The translations under genes were made by a program, and so were the position numbers. Shown here one piece after another: positions 26,371 through 37,663 of a DNA stretch of 60,229 nt (positions are counted from its first letter, which is position 1; each line of letters opens with the position of its first letter). The notes under the pieces were generated by a model. That model searched no databases, was not told the DNA's origin, and worked only from the letters and a program-made list of their open reading frames with translations. The stretch comes from Gammaproteobacteria bacterium (lineage in GTDB: Bacteria; Pseudomonadota; Gammaproteobacteria; Arenicellales; Poriferihabitantaceae), in the NCBI GenBank assembly GCA_026709505.1, contig JAPOSW010000067.1, forward strand, positions 1-60,229, given 5' to 3'.

Positions 26371-27879
26371 CTAAAGTTGTTGTGCACTCGTAAAGAGCAC
26401 GCTGACCAGGCGCTCGACCGGGGCGTAATCATCAGTTAGAGTGATTGCGTCATGCTTCGCGGTTTGCTCTTCAATAAAATCGGTGATGTTGTACCAGACC
26501 CTGAAAATCCCGCGTTGTGATTCGATCTCGGCAAACTCAAACGGCTGGTTGGAAGCTGACAGGATGAAGGTCAGACGATTCTGGGTGCTGGATGGGCGCT
26601 CAATCCAGACTTCAACGTGCTCGAAACTTTCTTTCAGGGTTTTGAGCAAAGTACGAATCAAAATGCTGTTTGGAAACTGATCGATTGCATTGATCAAGAA
26701 CAAGCCGTTTTCAGAAAGTCGATTCTTGACCAGATTGTTGAATTCCCGGGTCGCCAGGTGATGCGGGAATCCGACATCATGGAATGCATCGAGTACCAGC
26801 ACATCAAAACGGTTCGCGCCATAGCGTCCCAGTATGTAGCGTGATTCATCATGATGGATAGTCATCTCCGAGATGTCCAGGTCAAGCTCGGACTGCGCGA
26901 TTTTCGTGACTGCGGGATCAATCTCGCTGACCACAATTTCATTCTCCCCGCGTCGGGCAGCCAAGGCTCTAGGGTAGGTGTATGCGCCGCCGCCCGCAAA
27001 GAAATATCGCAAAGAGGTATCCCGGGAAAATCGAGACTCAATCAGCGTATCCATGCCGTGAATATACGGGGCTAACAGAGATTCTGAATCGTCAAGATCG
27101 TTAGTGCCGTGGATTAAGTGGTCTATCGCCAGCGAACGGCTGTTAACGGTGCTCGGCTGGTCATAGTTGTCAATCACCCGAAGACAGTAATACTGGCTTT
27201 CAATATCGCATGGCGCAGCAAATCCATTCACACGGTCCGTGATCGCGACCACGCCAAACCCTGCAGCCATCAGTGACATTAAAACGGGGGTTCGATGTTG
27301 GCCACGGATCAGCCAGGGCAGAGCCAGCAATGCCAAGACAATTGACACCATGATGATGGTCCAGCGCGTGCCGATCCACTGGATGAACACAAAACCGGCA
27401 GCGAACGTGCCAAAGATGCTGCCGGTAGCACCCAGTGCATGCAGCAATCCGACCGCGCGGCCGATGCTTTCGTCGATTTTGAGATAGAGCGTGGTGACCA
27501 GCGGTGAAATAATTCCGAGCAAGATCGCTGGCACCAGAAACAGCCCAAAAACCAGTAGAAGGCTGGTCCATGCCAAACTGAGCAATTGATCCCGAATCAA
27601 GGTGCCGTAAGCGGGAAGCAGGGCCAGCACCATGAGCGAGGCAAGTGCGCCAATGCCGAGAGCAATTCCGAGAGTGCGATGTCCATGATTGCGATCGGCA
27701 AGCCATCCGCCAAGCCAGTTGCCAAATGAGAGTCCAGCCAGAACCACTCCGATGACCGAGGTCCAGCTATACAGGGAATTGCCGACATAAGGCGCAATGA
27801 TGCGCCCTGCCGTAATTTCAAGAACCATGAGCATTGCCGATGAAAGAAACACCGTGGCTCCATACGTGAATTTCAGCAT
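26371..27879 (-). CDS. membrane-fused spermidine synthase-like protein
   Basis: N-terminal half: seven or so hydrophobic helices in an MFS-like arrangement, beginning MLKFTYGATVFLSSAMLMVLE and including GNWLGGWLADR. C-terminal half: a spermidine-synthase Rossmann domain with FAGGGAYTYPRALA, VVSEIDPAV, DESRYILGR and DVLVLDAFHD. Fusions of this kind are common in proteobacteria and are usually annotated only as fused MFS/spermidine synthase; the product is unproven. Length (502 aa) fits. It converges with the TrpD2-like gene 12 nt away and is divergent from pntA. Confidence 0.87.
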   Translation of the reverse strand: MLKFTYGATVFLSSAMLMVLEITAGRIIAPYVGNSLYSWTSVIGVVLAGLSFGNWLGGWLADRNHGHRTLGIALGIGALASLMVLALLPAYGTLIRDQLLSLAWTSLLLVFGLFLVPAILLGIISPLVTTLYLKIDESIGRAVGLLHALGATGSIFGTFAAGFVFIQWIGTRWTIIMVSIVLALLALPWLIRGQHRTPVLMSLMAAGFGVVAITDRVNGFAAPCDIESQYYCLRVIDNYDQPSTVNSRSLAIDHLIHGTNDLDDSESLLAPYIHGMDTLIESRFSRDTSLRYFFAGGGAYTYPRALAARRGENEIVVSEIDPAVTKIAQSELDLDISEMTIHHDESRYILGRYGANRFDVLVLDAFHDVGFPHHLATREFNNLVKNRLSENGLFLINAIDQFPNSILIRTLLKTLKESFEHVEVWIERPSSTQNRLTFILSASNQPFEFAEIESQRGIFRVWYNITDFIEEQTAKHDAITLTDDYAPVERLVSVLFTSAQQL

Positions 27880-28059
27880 ATCTTGGGATTTGTCTGGGGT
27901 GCGATTTAGATTTCGGCTTAGGGCATAGCACCTGCTTGTCGATGTACCGCAACGAGTTTACTGGGCGCAAATCCGATTATGCAATAAAGAGGTAGCTGTT
28001 GTTACAATATGCGCCTTGATTTAATTTCTGAACTTTGCAAATTTTATGGTGAACCATTC

Positions 28060-29622
28060 GTGATTGTAGGCATTCCAAAAGAAATCGCGGCGAACGAAAA
28101 ACGAGTGTCATGCACGCCTAATGAGGTCAATCGGATTATGGGCTTGGGCTATGGCGTTCTTGTAGAAGCTGGAGCGGGTGTATCCGCAGGCTTTGCCGAC
28201 CAGGAATATGCTGATGCCGGTGCCGAGGTTGGCCTTGATGCAGCTTCGCTCTGGGATCATTCCGATATCGTATGCAAGATACGGCCACCCGAACCGCACC
28301 CGGAAATGGGCTGTCACGAGTCGACCCTGATTCGAGACTCCAGGATGCTGATATCAGTATATGAGCCGGCACTCCGCGAGCAGATGACCACGCAGATTGC
28401 CGAGGCGGGCGGCACGGTTCTGGCTCTTGATGCCATACCGCGAATCTCGCGTGCCCAGAAGATGGATGTGCTGTCATCAATGGCCAATATTGCCGGTTAC
28501 CGGGCGGTGCTTGAGGCCGGCAATCATTTTAGACGGTTCTTCATGGGCCAGATCACTGCCGCCGGCAAGATTGCACCGGCCAAGGTGCTGGTCATTGGCG
28601 CCGGGGTGGCCGGACTCTCCGCGATCGGTACAGCGGTCAGTCTTGGCGCCATTGTCAGGGCCTTTGATACACGCCCTGAAGTCAAGGATCAAATCGAGAG
28701 CATGAATGCGGAATTTCTGGATCTTGATTTTGAGGAAGAAGGAGAAGGTGCCGGCGGATACGCCAGGGTGATGAGTGAAGCCTTCATTGAGGCGGAAATG
28801 GCGCTGTTTGCCGAACAGGCCAAGGATGTCGATATCATCATCACCACCGCCTTGATCCCGGGCAGACCCGCCCCCAAGCTGATTACCACTGAAATGGTGC
28901 GCTCGATGCGCCCGGGCAGCGTGATTGTCGATCTGGCGGCAGAGCAGGGCGGGAACTGCGAACTCACGGCGCCGAACGAGGCGGTAGACGATCATGGCGT
29001 GACCATAATCGGCTACACCGACTTGACGTCACGCATGGCGCATCAGGCGAGTGTGCTGTTTGCGGCAAATATTTTCCACTTGATTAGCGATCTGACTCCC
29101 GAGAAAGATGGCAATCTGGCTCTGGACATTGAGGACGATATCGTTCGGGGGAGCACTGTCGTCAGACAGGGCGAAGTACTCTGGCCTCCACCGCCGGTCC
29201 AGCCTTCAGTGGCTCCCCCAAAAAGCATTCCTGAATCAACTGCGAGTGAGCCCGTCGCAGAGGCTGCTCCAAGGAATAGAGCCGTATCCACGCTCATCGG
29301 GATGGGGGTCGCGGGTATTCTGCTGATTGCCATGGGTTCGGTTGCACCGGCTTCATTCATGATGCATTTCACGGTTTTCGTACTGGCCTGTTTCGTCGGG
29401 TGGCAAGTGATCTGGAATGTTACCCCTGCACTGCATACGCCGTTGATGAGCGTGACCAATGCGATCAGCGGCATTATCCTGATCGGAGCGATGCTGCAGA
29501 TCGATGCATCCAGCCAGCTGGCAGTCTGGCTTGCGATCATCGCTGTGACCATTGCATCCATAAATGTTGCTGGCGGGTTTCTTGTTACCCAGCGCATGCT
29601 CAAGATGTTCAGGAAGGAATAG
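28060..29622 (+). CDS. pntA: NAD(P) transhydrogenase subunit alpha PntA
   Basis: Proton-pumping transhydrogenase subunit with the NAD(H)-binding domain I and part of the membrane domain. [21 protein letters not shown] opens the protein; [17 protein letters not shown] is the nucleotide loop and [16 protein letters not shown] the family motif. A proline-rich linker ([16 protein letters not shown]) leads to four hydrophobic helices near the C-terminus, so this is the undivided E. coli-like form. Start placed at GTG 28060 because homologues begin at this point and GGTGA precedes it; an in-frame ATG at 28009 would add 17 residues. pntB follows 2 nt after the stop. Confidence 0.94.
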   Translation: MIVGIPKEIAANEKRVSCTPNEVNRIMGLGYGVLVEAGAGVSAGFADQEYADAGAEVGLDAASLWDHSDIVCKIRPPEPHPEMGCHESTLIRDSRMLISVYEPALREQMTTQIAEAGGTVLALDAIPRISRAQKMDVLSSMANIAGYRAVLEAGNHFRRFFMGQITAAGKIAPAKVLVIGAGVAGLSAIGTAVSLGAIVRAFDTRPEVKDQIESMNAEFLDLDFEEEGEGAGGYARVMSEAFIEAEMALFAEQAKDVDIIITTALIPGRPAPKLITTEMVRSMRPGSVIVDLAAEQGGNCELTAPNEAVDDHGVTIIGYTDLTSRMAHQASVLFAANIFHLISDLTPEKDGNLALDIEDDIVRGSTVVRQGEVLWPPPPVQPSVAPPKSIPESTASEPVAEAAPRNRAVSTLIGMGVAGILLIAMGSVAPASFMMHFTVFVLACFVGWQVIWNVTPALHTPLMSVTNAISGIILIGAMLQIDASSQLAVWLAIIAVTIASINVAGGFLVTQRMLKMFRKE

Positions 29623-29624
29623 CC

Positions 29625-31031
29625 ATGGAGATCTCAGCGTATCAGGGCGCCATAACTGGCGCATACATCATCGCCAGCATCCTGTTTATTCTCAGCCTTG
29701 GCGGACTCAGTCATCAGGAAAGCGCACGAAGGGGAAACATCTTCGGCATGGCGGGCATGGCAATCGCCATTGTGGCGACCGCCTTCCATGAAAGCATTGA
29801 AAGTTATGTCTATATCCTGATACCCATGCTGCTGGGGGGTGCCGTGGGTGCCTGGCGGGCAAGTCGGGTCCAGATGACGCAAATGCCTGAGCTGGTGGCC
29901 CTCCTGCATAGTTTTGTCGGACTGGCCGCCGTGCTGGTCGGGTTTTCAAGCTACCTTGGCAGTGAAGGCTTGTACAGCGGTGCCGAGAAGGTTGTGCATG
30001 AGGCTGAGATTTATCTGGGCATCTTGATCGGAGCGGTGACTTTCACCGGATCGGTAATCGCATTTGGCAAGCTGAACGGCTTCATTACCAGCAAGCCGAT
30101 GATTTTTCCGGGCAGGCACCTTGTCAATCTGGCTGGTCTTCTAATCTGTATCTGGTATGGCTATGACTTCATTCAGGCCGCAGATATCCCCCATGGCATG
30201 ATTGCACTGACAGTCATGACGGTAATTGCCCTGCTGTTTGGCGTGCACATGGTGATGGCAATCGGCGGCGCTGACATGCCGGTGGTGATTTCCATGCTCA
30301 ACAGCTATTCCGGATGGGCGGCGGCGGCGACTGGCTTCATGCTCTCCAACGACCTGCTGATCGTGACCGGGGCACTGGTCGGATCAAGCGGTGCAATCCT
30401 GAGTTATATCATGTGTCGGGCCATGAACCGGAAATTTGTCAGCGTCATCATGGGCGGCTTTGGCGGCCAGAGCAGAAGTTCAGGAGCTGGCCAGACGGAA
30501 CAGGGCACTGCTGTCGAAATCTCCCAGGATGAATGCGGTGCTGTCCTGAACAATATCGGTTCACTGGTTATTGTCCCGGGTTATGGCATGGCAGTTGCAC
30601 ATGCCCAGCATGCGGTTTATGAGCTGACGCGAAAACTGCGCGAGAAAGGGGTCAATGTCCGCTTTGCGATCCATCCGGTAGCCGGCAGGATGCCGGGGCA
30701 TATGAATGTATTGCTTGCCGAGGCTCGAGTCCCTTATGACATTGTTCTGGAGATGGACGAAATTCAGGAAGACCTGTCCGATACGGACATGGTCATGGTG
30801 ATTGGCGCCAATGATATAGTGAACCCTTCTGCTATCGATGACCCGGAAGGGCCCATTGCCGGAATGCCGGTCATTGAAGCCTGGAATGCGCGTGAAGTGA
30901 TTGTTCTGAAGCGCAGCATGGCGAGTGGATACGCCGGCATTGAAAACCCGCTTTTCTTCAAGCCCAACACGAAAATGCTGTTCGGTGATGCTAGAGACAG
31001 TATCGAGGGATTAATTGCTCACCTGATCTGA
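29625..31031 (+). CDS. pntB: NAD(P) transhydrogenase subunit beta PntB
   Basis: Carries most of the proton channel and the NADP(H)-binding domain III. Start at ATG 29625, 2 nt after pntA; the longer open frame overlapping pntA is a shadow. Nine or so membrane helices are followed by [15 protein letters not shown] (NADP loop), [35 protein letters not shown] and [18 protein letters not shown], all standard. Length (468 aa) is normal. With PntA it makes a complete energy-linked transhydrogenase supplying NADPH. Confidence 0.96.
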   Translation: MEISAYQGAITGAYIIASILFILSLGGLSHQESARRGNIFGMAGMAIAIVATAFHESIESYVYILIPMLLGGAVGAWRASRVQMTQMPELVALLHSFVGLAAVLVGFSSYLGSEGLYSGAEKVVHEAEIYLGILIGAVTFTGSVIAFGKLNGFITSKPMIFPGRHLVNLAGLLICIWYGYDFIQAADIPHGMIALTVMTVIALLFGVHMVMAIGGADMPVVISMLNSYSGWAAAATGFMLSNDLLIVTGALVGSSGAILSYIMCRAMNRKFVSVIMGGFGGQSRSSGAGQTEQGTAVEISQDECGAVLNNIGSLVIVPGYGMAVAHAQHAVYELTRKLREKGVNVRFAIHPVAGRMPGHMNVLLAEARVPYDIVLEMDEIQEDLSDTDMVMVIGANDIVNPSAIDDPEGPIAGMPVIEAWNAREVIVLKRSMASGYAGIENPLFFKPNTKMLFGDARDSIEGLIAHLI

Positions 31032-31058
31032 CCGGACTTCCTTGAATCGAGCAATTCG

Positions 31059-31970
31059 ATGGGTGAACAGCGAATATTGAAAAATCGATTCACTGATTGG
31101 GTCGCGTCATTGCCGTCATGCCCAGGCAAGAGGCATTCTGATGATTGCTTCCGGTCTTCATCTGGGTCTGTCGGAGTAGCTCAGCAGCTGGCCCTGGTTT
31201 TTAAGACTGTGCTGTTATGCATCTTTATTACAACAGTGCCCGCATTAGGTGATGATGTGCCCGACTATGACCGAGAAGCGCGCATCAATGAACAGGTCGA
31301 ACCTTATCTTTTCGATGGCGATGCGGTATGGCTTTCCGATGGCGAGCGGGAATTTCTGAGCGTGCATATTGAGGCCGAGGATTCAAGGGGTGCGGTGATT
31401 CTGCTGCATGGACGGGATGTTCATCTTGATGAAGAGGAGCTGATCGGGCCGCTTCGAGTCGGCTTGTCCGAGCATGGCTGGGATACTCTCTCGGTTCAGA
31501 TGCCGGTGCTGGGGAAAGGCAAAACCTATTTTGATTATTTGCCGATTCTCAAATACGCGCATCCTCGCATTGAAGCAGCAGCCCGTTATCTTGAAGAACA
31601 GGGTGCGGCAAGGATCGTGCTCGCGGCCCACAGCTGCGGCGTGCATATGGCCAATGACTGGATGAACCGCATCCCTGATCCGCCGATTGACGGGTACATT
31701 GCGATGGGACTTGGGACGACCGACATCGGTCAGGATTTGCAGACTCCTTTCCCGATCGGAGATCTTGCTATTCCGGTGCTGGATATTTATGGCACCAGAG
31801 AATATCCGCGTCCTTTGGAGATGGTCCCCTATCGACAGGAATTACTGAAGCAGAACGGCAATCCCCTGTCGATGCAGATCCCGGTTGACGGTGCGACCCA
31901 TTTCTTTCATGGTTATGGGGAAGTAATGGTCGGAAAGCTTGCCGAATGGCTTGACGGGTTTGGTCAATAG
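31059..31970 (+). CDS. DUF3530-family alpha/beta-hydrolase-like exported protein
   Basis: Predicted exported protein of the DUF3530 family. AVILLHGRDVHLDEEEL resembles the oxyanion strand, LAAHSCGVHMANDWM the nucleophile elbow (A-H-S-C-G), and VDGATHFFHGY would hold the catalytic histidine, so an alpha/beta-hydrolase fold is likely. About 45 residues precede the hydrophobic segment FKTVLLCIFITTVPALGDD; this is long for a signal peptide, and no nearer ATG exists. Substrate unknown. It follows pntB by 27 nt and may be read through from it. Confidence 0.75.
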   Translation: MGEQRILKNRFTDWVASLPSCPGKRHSDDCFRSSSGSVGVAQQLALVFKTVLLCIFITTVPALGDDVPDYDREARINEQVEPYLFDGDAVWLSDGEREFLSVHIEAEDSRGAVILLHGRDVHLDEEELIGPLRVGLSEHGWDTLSVQMPVLGKGKTYFDYLPILKYAHPRIEAAARYLEEQGAARIVLAAHSCGVHMANDWMNRIPDPPIDGYIAMGLGTTDIGQDLQTPFPIGDLAIPVLDIYGTREYPRPLEMVPYRQELLKQNGNPLSMQIPVDGATHFFHGYGEVMVGKLAEWLDGFGQ

Positions 31971-32156
31971 CTAATCCGTTTATTGATTCAGCACAGTGCT
32001 CTACCCTTGCCATGCAATTCTGATGATTTTTTGGATATTCTAAAACTATATAACAACTTTCTTGATTTGATTTGATTTATATATCCATTTTCCAATAATC
32101 TTACCCTGGATTTATCTGCCCACCCCCGTTGATTGAACTTCAGAGGCCACGAACTC

Positions 32157-33602
32157 ATGAAATCCAAAACGCATGCATATCCGAGTGTCCAGCTGTTCAT
32201 TGGCGGGGAATGGGTGAATTCGAAAGAGCATCTCGAAATAGTCAATCCATCCGATGAAAACCAGATTGGACTGCTGCCTGTGGTCAATAAGGAGCAACTG
32301 GACAGTGCGCTAAGCGCTGCACAAGAGGGATTCGCAATTTGGAGCAGGACTGCACCGCTTGAGCGTAGCCGTGTAATCCTGGATGCTTCACGGCTCATGC
32401 GGGAGCGCTGTGAGGAAATCGCGCAATCGATAAGCCTGGAATTGGGCAAGCCTATTCGGCAGTCGCGTCTTGAAGTCATTCGCGGATGTGAGTTTTTTGA
32501 ATGGGATGCAGCTGAAGGGCAGAGACTGTATGGTCGTGTCATTCCAAGCGCACTGCACATGCGCAATCTTGTTTTGCGTCAGCCAATTGGCTGTGTGGCA
32601 TCGTTCTCGCCATGGAATTTTCCAATGAGTCAACCGGCGCGGAAGATAGCCGGGGCACTGGCTTCGGGCTGTTCAGTCATACTCAAGCCAGCGGAGCAGA
32701 CCCCGGCCGGTTCGATTCATATTGCCCGCGCCTTCGAGGATGCCGGACTTCCCCCGGGAGTGCTGAATCTGGTTTTCGGCCAGCCGGCTGATATCTCGGA
32801 ATACTTGATTCCAAGAGAAGAAATCCGACTGGTCGCATTTACGGGATCAACAGCTGTAGGACGAAGTTTGACGATGCTGGCTTCAGCTAACATGACGCCA
32901 GTGCTTATGGAGTTGGGCGGGCATGCGCCCGTGATTGTTTGCGATGACGTCGATGCAGCGAGTGCCGGGGCAGTATCGGCGATTCGAAAAATGCGCAATG
33001 CGGGTCAGGTGTGTACTTCGCCCACCCGGTTCTACGTGCACGAGAAGTTGTACCCGGACTTTGCCGATAGCTTTATGCAGCAGATCGAAACCATGAAGGT
33101 TGGCGATGGCCTGAGTGAGGATACCGATATGGGGCCGGTCGCACATCTCGGACGAATTGAGGCATTGCAAGGCCTGGTCGATGATGCCACAGAGCGGGGC
33201 GCCAGGCTGTTGACCGGGGGATTGAGGCGTAAAGGCAAAGGATATTTTTTCGAGCCGACGGTATTGTCCGAGGTGCCTGACGATGCGCAGATTATGCAGG
33301 TCGAACCCTTTGGCCCGGTTGCCGTTTTGAATCCGGTCGCCTCTCTGGATAAGGGTATCGAAATGGCGAACAGCGTTCCTTACGGTCTGGCAGCTTACGC
33401 TTTTACCCATTCTGCCGCAAATGTTGATCGACTGATCAACGAGATGGAGGCAGGTAATTTGTCGATCAACACTCTTGAAGCATCATTGCCTGAAACGCCG
33501 TTTGGAGGAGTGAAAGCCAGTGGTTATGGGCGTGAAGGCGGTGATGAAGGCCTCCTGCATTACACAGTCGTGAAAAACGTCATGCACCGCATCGGCATCT
33601 GA
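32157..33602 (+). CDS. NAD(P)-dependent aldehyde dehydrogenase
   Basis: Oxidises an aldehyde to the acid. FSPWNFPMSQPARKIAGALASG (cofactor and substrate channel), FTGSTAVGR (NAD loop), MELGGHAP (general-base Glu) and GQVCTSPTRFYVH (catalytic Cys) are clear; PFGGVKASGYGREGG closes the chain. Length (481 aa) is normal. Start set at ATG 32157 with CAGAGG 10-15 nt upstream; a TTG at 32133 adds eight residues. Resembles succinate-semialdehyde and 2-aminomuconate-semialdehyde dehydrogenases. Its neighbours (3-hydroxyanthranilate dioxygenase, TRAP transporter) make a semialdehyde from aromatic breakdown a possible substrate, which is inference. Confidence 0.88.
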   Translation: MKSKTHAYPSVQLFIGGEWVNSKEHLEIVNPSDENQIGLLPVVNKEQLDSALSAAQEGFAIWSRTAPLERSRVILDASRLMRERCEEIAQSISLELGKPIRQSRLEVIRGCEFFEWDAAEGQRLYGRVIPSALHMRNLVLRQPIGCVASFSPWNFPMSQPARKIAGALASGCSVILKPAEQTPAGSIHIARAFEDAGLPPGVLNLVFGQPADISEYLIPREEIRLVAFTGSTAVGRSLTMLASANMTPVLMELGGHAPVIVCDDVDAASAGAVSAIRKMRNAGQVCTSPTRFYVHEKLYPDFADSFMQQIETMKVGDGLSEDTDMGPVAHLGRIEALQGLVDDATERGARLLTGGLRRKGKGYFFEPTVLSEVPDDAQIMQVEPFGPVAVLNPVASLDKGIEMANSVPYGLAAYAFTHSAANVDRLINEMEAGNLSINTLEASLPETPFGGVKASGYGREGGDEGLLHYTVVKNVMHRIGI

Positions 33603-33665
33603 ATGTGCCAGTTGGAGACTGGTCGGCGCGAACCGCCCCAGTTCCCGGAAACTGCAGCCAAACAC

Positions 33666-34619
33666 TCAGGATTTCAGCCCGCACTGGTTGAACCCTGATT
33701 GGATTATCTCTTTTTCCTGTTCCGTTAATTGCAGCAGCGGCGGGCGTACTGGACCGCCAGCCTGGCCAAGCAGCTCCTGCCAGTATTTCTGCTGTGCCTG
33801 GGGTTTGCCGCCGGGGCGAGTCTCCCGAAGAGCTTTCCGGACCGGCTCAAGGCTGTCACGCACCTGCCTGGCTTCATGGATTTTTCCGGCCAGGGCCAAT
33901 TGGGTATATTCGTGCATGCGCAAGTCATTATGGGTTTGCAGCAGATAGGGCGGCGAGGAACACAGATACAGCTGCCAGCCCAATTCAACCATGTTGTCTA
34001 GCCACTCGTCCTCGGACGCAGTACTCACCAGAATCCGGTCGCCGGCCAGCACGGTGAGCTCACGATACATGTCTCTTGGAACCGAGTATTTAATGGCGAT
34101 AATGTTGGGAAGCTCGGCAATCCGCGCACAGAGTTCGGGGCTCATCAAGTAACCGGAATCAGGATGACTCCACATGGCAATTCCAATATCCACACGCTCG
34201 CAGATTTCCCGGTAGTAGTTGTAGAGCGTGTCGTCCCGATCGTGAATGAAATGCAGCACGGGCGCGTGGACGACAATATAGTCAGCACCAACAGCTTGCG
34301 CATGACCTGCCAGTTCTATGACCGTATCAAAGTTCTGGTCGGAACAGGACATGATGGTGCCGGCTCGGCCATTGCAGGCTTCAACCGCAACCTCGAAATT
34401 ACGCTTGCGCTCATCCAGAGACATGGAAAAGTACTCGCCCTGCTTGCCAGCGATAAATAAGCCCTGGACTTTCAGGTCCTCGATCCAGTGGTTGATGTTG
34501 CTGCGCAGGCCGTCTTCGTCTAGTGAATAATCGGGCTTCATCGGATTGAGGGCGGCCGCCCAGATGCCTTTCATGTGTTCTCGGGAATAGTCCTTGGCCT
34601 GGTTTTTCTTGTATTTCAT
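33666..34619 (-). CDS. dihydrodipicolinate synthase-family aldolase
   Basis: Class I aldolase/lyase of the DapA/NanA fold that forms a Schiff base with pyruvate or a 2-oxoacid. MKGIWAAALNPMKPDYSLD matches the start of the barrel; GLFIAGKQGEYFSMSLDER replaces the common GTTGE phosphate loop with GKQGE; VHAPVLHF and IIAIKYSVPRD (Schiff-base lysine) follow. Length (317 aa) is normal. Start placed at the ATG at 34619. The changed GTTGE motif argues against true dapA, so a catabolic lyase is more likely. Converges with the aldehyde dehydrogenase gene (63 nt apart). Confidence 0.8.
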   Translation of the reverse strand: MKYKKNQAKDYSREHMKGIWAAALNPMKPDYSLDEDGLRSNINHWIEDLKVQGLFIAGKQGEYFSMSLDERKRNFEVAVEACNGRAGTIMSCSDQNFDTVIELAGHAQAVGADYIVVHAPVLHFIHDRDDTLYNYYREICERVDIGIAMWSHPDSGYLMSPELCARIAELPNIIAIKYSVPRDMYRELTVLAGDRILVSTASEDEWLDNMVELGWQLYLCSSPPYLLQTHNDLRMHEYTQLALAGKIHEARQVRDSLEPVRKALRETRPGGKPQAQQKYWQELLGQAGGPVRPPLLQLTEQEKEIIQSGFNQCGLKS

Positions 34620-34864
34620 TTTTCTTGTGGGGCTCGAAGCAGGCAGGGTTCGGATTACTGGTCTTCCCAAAAGCCAATCATGCACTGGAGTTGTTTACAG
34701 GTGATTGTAGTTTGACCGGATTGCTGCCAGAGTTCAATTCGAAATGGCTGAATTGGATATAAGAGAGACGGATAGCCGGTCATATCCGCTTCCGAGGATC
34801 CGGTTCTGAACTTGTGCGATGAATTTTACCCGTGAATCACAAAACGTATAATGGCTATTGGGCT

Positions 34865-35857
34865 TCATGCATTCATCAGAGCCTCTTCATTGGAGTGGCA
34901 TTCCCCAGAGGCCATTTTCAGCATCGCAAGAAACTCGGAGGCAGCCGGTGACAGAATGCCCGCTCTCCGGTAGGAGACTCCGATTGGGCTTTGCGTTATG
35001 TTCAGTCCGCAATTCACAATGGCCAGTTCACCGTTGGATATTTCGCTTTGCACGACATGTACTGGAAACACGCCAATCATGTCTGTAGCGAGCAGCAAGG
35101 AGCGATTGGCCAGAAAGGAGATGCATTCAACCGGGTGTGATGGGGGAGTGAGTCCCTGATCAAAGAAGGCGCTGTCGATTTGCCTGCGCAGCGTAGTCTG
35201 CGTCGGCGGAAGTATCCATTGATGCTGGTTCATCTCGTCAAAGGAGACGGACTCCTTGCTGGACAGCGGATGCGACTTGCGGCACACCACGACAATTCTC
35301 TCGTCACACAGGATTTCCTGGGTAAAATCTTCCCGGTAGCGAAATTCGGTCAAGCGGCCGACAACCATGTCCAGCTCGCCGGAATGCAGAAGGGGCATCA
35401 GGAAATCGTTGGTGCCGTCCCTGACCACGATACTGACTTTAGGGCGTTGTTGGCGTAAAAATACGATAGCGCGTGGCAGAACCTGTGCGGAGGCCGCAAG
35501 TAGCGTGCCGACCACGATTCTTCCTCCAAGGCCCTCGCTCAGATCATCGATATCCTGGGCCGCAGCCGATATCTGTGCAAGGATGAGTTTGCCATGCTTA
35601 ATCAGTGCTTCTCCGAATTGAGTTGGAATCACCCCCCGATTGGTGCGCTCGAATAACAAAACATTGAAGTCCGACTCAAGGTCCTTCAGCAGCTTGGTAG
35701 CAGCGGGTTGGGAAATGCTGATTTCCTCCGCGGCATGGAGAATGCTACTGTGCCTGGAAATGGCCACCAAAAGGCGCAATTGCTTTAGCTTGAGGCGTGT
35801 TAAAATCCGTTGAGTGATCTTGGCGTGACGATCAATTGCATTCGCTTTGATATTCAT
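34865..35857 (-). CDS. LysR-family transcriptional regulator
   Basis: Helix-turn-helix LKQLRLLVAISRHSSILHAAE and ISQPAATKLLKDLES lie near the N-terminus and are followed by a periplasmic-binding-protein-like effector domain (VVGTLLAASAQVLPRAI, VVGRLTEFRY, RIVVVCRKSHPL). It resembles GbpR/CbbR-like regulators with a leading KQLRLL. Start set at ATG 35857; an in-frame ATG at 35884 adds nine residues. It is divergent from the 3-hydroxyanthranilate dioxygenase gene, so it most likely controls that operon and perhaps the lyase. Confidence 0.9.
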   Translation of the reverse strand: MNIKANAIDRHAKITQRILTRLKLKQLRLLVAISRHSSILHAAEEISISQPAATKLLKDLESDFNVLLFERTNRGVIPTQFGEALIKHGKLILAQISAAAQDIDDLSEGLGGRIVVGTLLAASAQVLPRAIVFLRQQRPKVSIVVRDGTNDFLMPLLHSGELDMVVGRLTEFRYREDFTQEILCDERIVVVCRKSHPLSSKESVSFDEMNQHQWILPPTQTTLRRQIDSAFFDQGLTPPSHPVECISFLANRSLLLATDMIGVFPVHVVQSEISNGELAIVNCGLNITQSPIGVSYRRAGILSPAASEFLAMLKMASGECHSNEEALMNA

Positions 35858-35862
35858 ATAAA

Positions 35863-35903
35863 GTATATCAAATTCACCAATCATGACTTGTATTGTATAT
35901 CAA
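35863..35903. promoter_or_regulatory. direct repeat GTATATCAA in the LysR / dioxygenase intergenic region
   Basis: GTATATCAA occurs at 35863-35871 and again at 35895-35903, starts 32 bp apart (three helical turns), in the AT-rich spacer between the divergent regulator and dioxygenase genes. The placement suits a LysR-type binding region. That they are operator half-sites is inference. Confidence 0.4.
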
Positions 35904-35959
35904 GTTGTAAAGATAATTTACCCTGTGCATAACCCGATCTTCACTGGAACCCGGCCGTC

Positions 35960-36514
35960 ATGAACTGCAATCCCAGGTATCAGCCCTTCAATTTTGAACA
36001 ATGGATTGAAGATAACCGGGATTTTCTGAAACCGCCTGTGGCCAACAAGCAGTTGTTTGACGAAAAGACTGGCATGGTGATCATGATCGTTGGCGGTCCG
36101 AATACACGGGTTGATTTTCATGACGACCCGGTGGAGGAATTCTTCTATCAACTGCAGGGCGACATGGTGCTCAAGATTGCCGAGGGCGGCGAGATTTTTG
36201 ACGTGCCGATACGGGAAGGAGAGGTTTTTCTGTTGCCGCCGCACGTGCGCCATTCACCACAGCGTCCGGTTGCTGGTTCGATCGGTTTGGTCGTTGAGGG
36301 ACAGCGCAGAAAAGGAGATGTTGACGGGTTCGAGTGGTTCTGTTTCGCGTGCGGTGAAAAGGTGCATCGCGTGGAACTGGAGATTGTCGATATCGTACAG
36401 GACCTGCCGCCTCTTTTTGATGCGTTCTACCGCAGTGCAAAAGATCGAACCTGTGGCAAGTGCCTTGAAATACATCCCGGCAAGGAACCGCCGAGAGACT
36501 GGGTAAAACTCTAG
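35960..36514 (+). CDS. nbaC: 3-hydroxyanthranilate 3,4-dioxygenase
   Basis: Non-haem iron cupin enzyme that cleaves the ring of 3-hydroxyanthranilate to 2-amino-3-carboxymuconate semialdehyde. Iron ligands His54, Glu60 and His98 sit in RVDFHDDPVEEFFYQLQGD and PPHVRHSPQRP; substrate-binding Arg50 and Arg102 are present. The C-terminal rubredoxin-like site has Cys128, Cys131, Cys165 and Cys168, as in bacterial and fungal enzymes. Length (184 aa) is normal. Followed 27 nt later by a TRAP transporter on the same strand. No kynureninase, kynurenine monooxygenase or ACMS decarboxylase is in the window. Confidence 0.95.
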   Translation: MNCNPRYQPFNFEQWIEDNRDFLKPPVANKQLFDEKTGMVIMIVGGPNTRVDFHDDPVEEFFYQLQGDMVLKIAEGGEIFDVPIREGEVFLLPPHVRHSPQRPVAGSIGLVVEGQRRKGDVDGFEWFCFACGEKVHRVELEIVDIVQDLPPLFDAFYRSAKDRTCGKCLEIHPGKEPPRDWVKL

Positions 36515-36526
36515 AAAACATACTGA

Positions 36527-37546
<1,020 letters not shown>

Positions 37547-37608
37547 AATCCTTGGCATTTCGGGCCTGGAACCAGTCCTTCGACCCGGCCCATCTTGCAG
37601 CAAATTCC

Positions 37609-37649
37609 GCAACAGTCCTGCTGAAGAAGGCAGGGCTGTTGCGTTTTTC
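37609..37649 (+). terminator. intrinsic terminator/attenuator between dctP and dctQ
   Basis: A 13-bp stem with one mismatch (GCAACAGTCCTGC, 37609-37621, with GCAGGGCTGTTGC, 37630-37642), an 8-nt loop and then GTTTTTC. Partial termination here would give more binding protein than permease, as expected for such operons. Confidence 0.75.
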
Positions 37650-37663
37650 ATAGGTAAATTCGC

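Noticed and set aside
31165-31240. tRNA-like GGAGTAGCTCAG sequence
   Set aside because: Resembles a D-arm start, but no acceptor stem, T-arm or anticodon stem can be folded, and it lies in an open coding frame.
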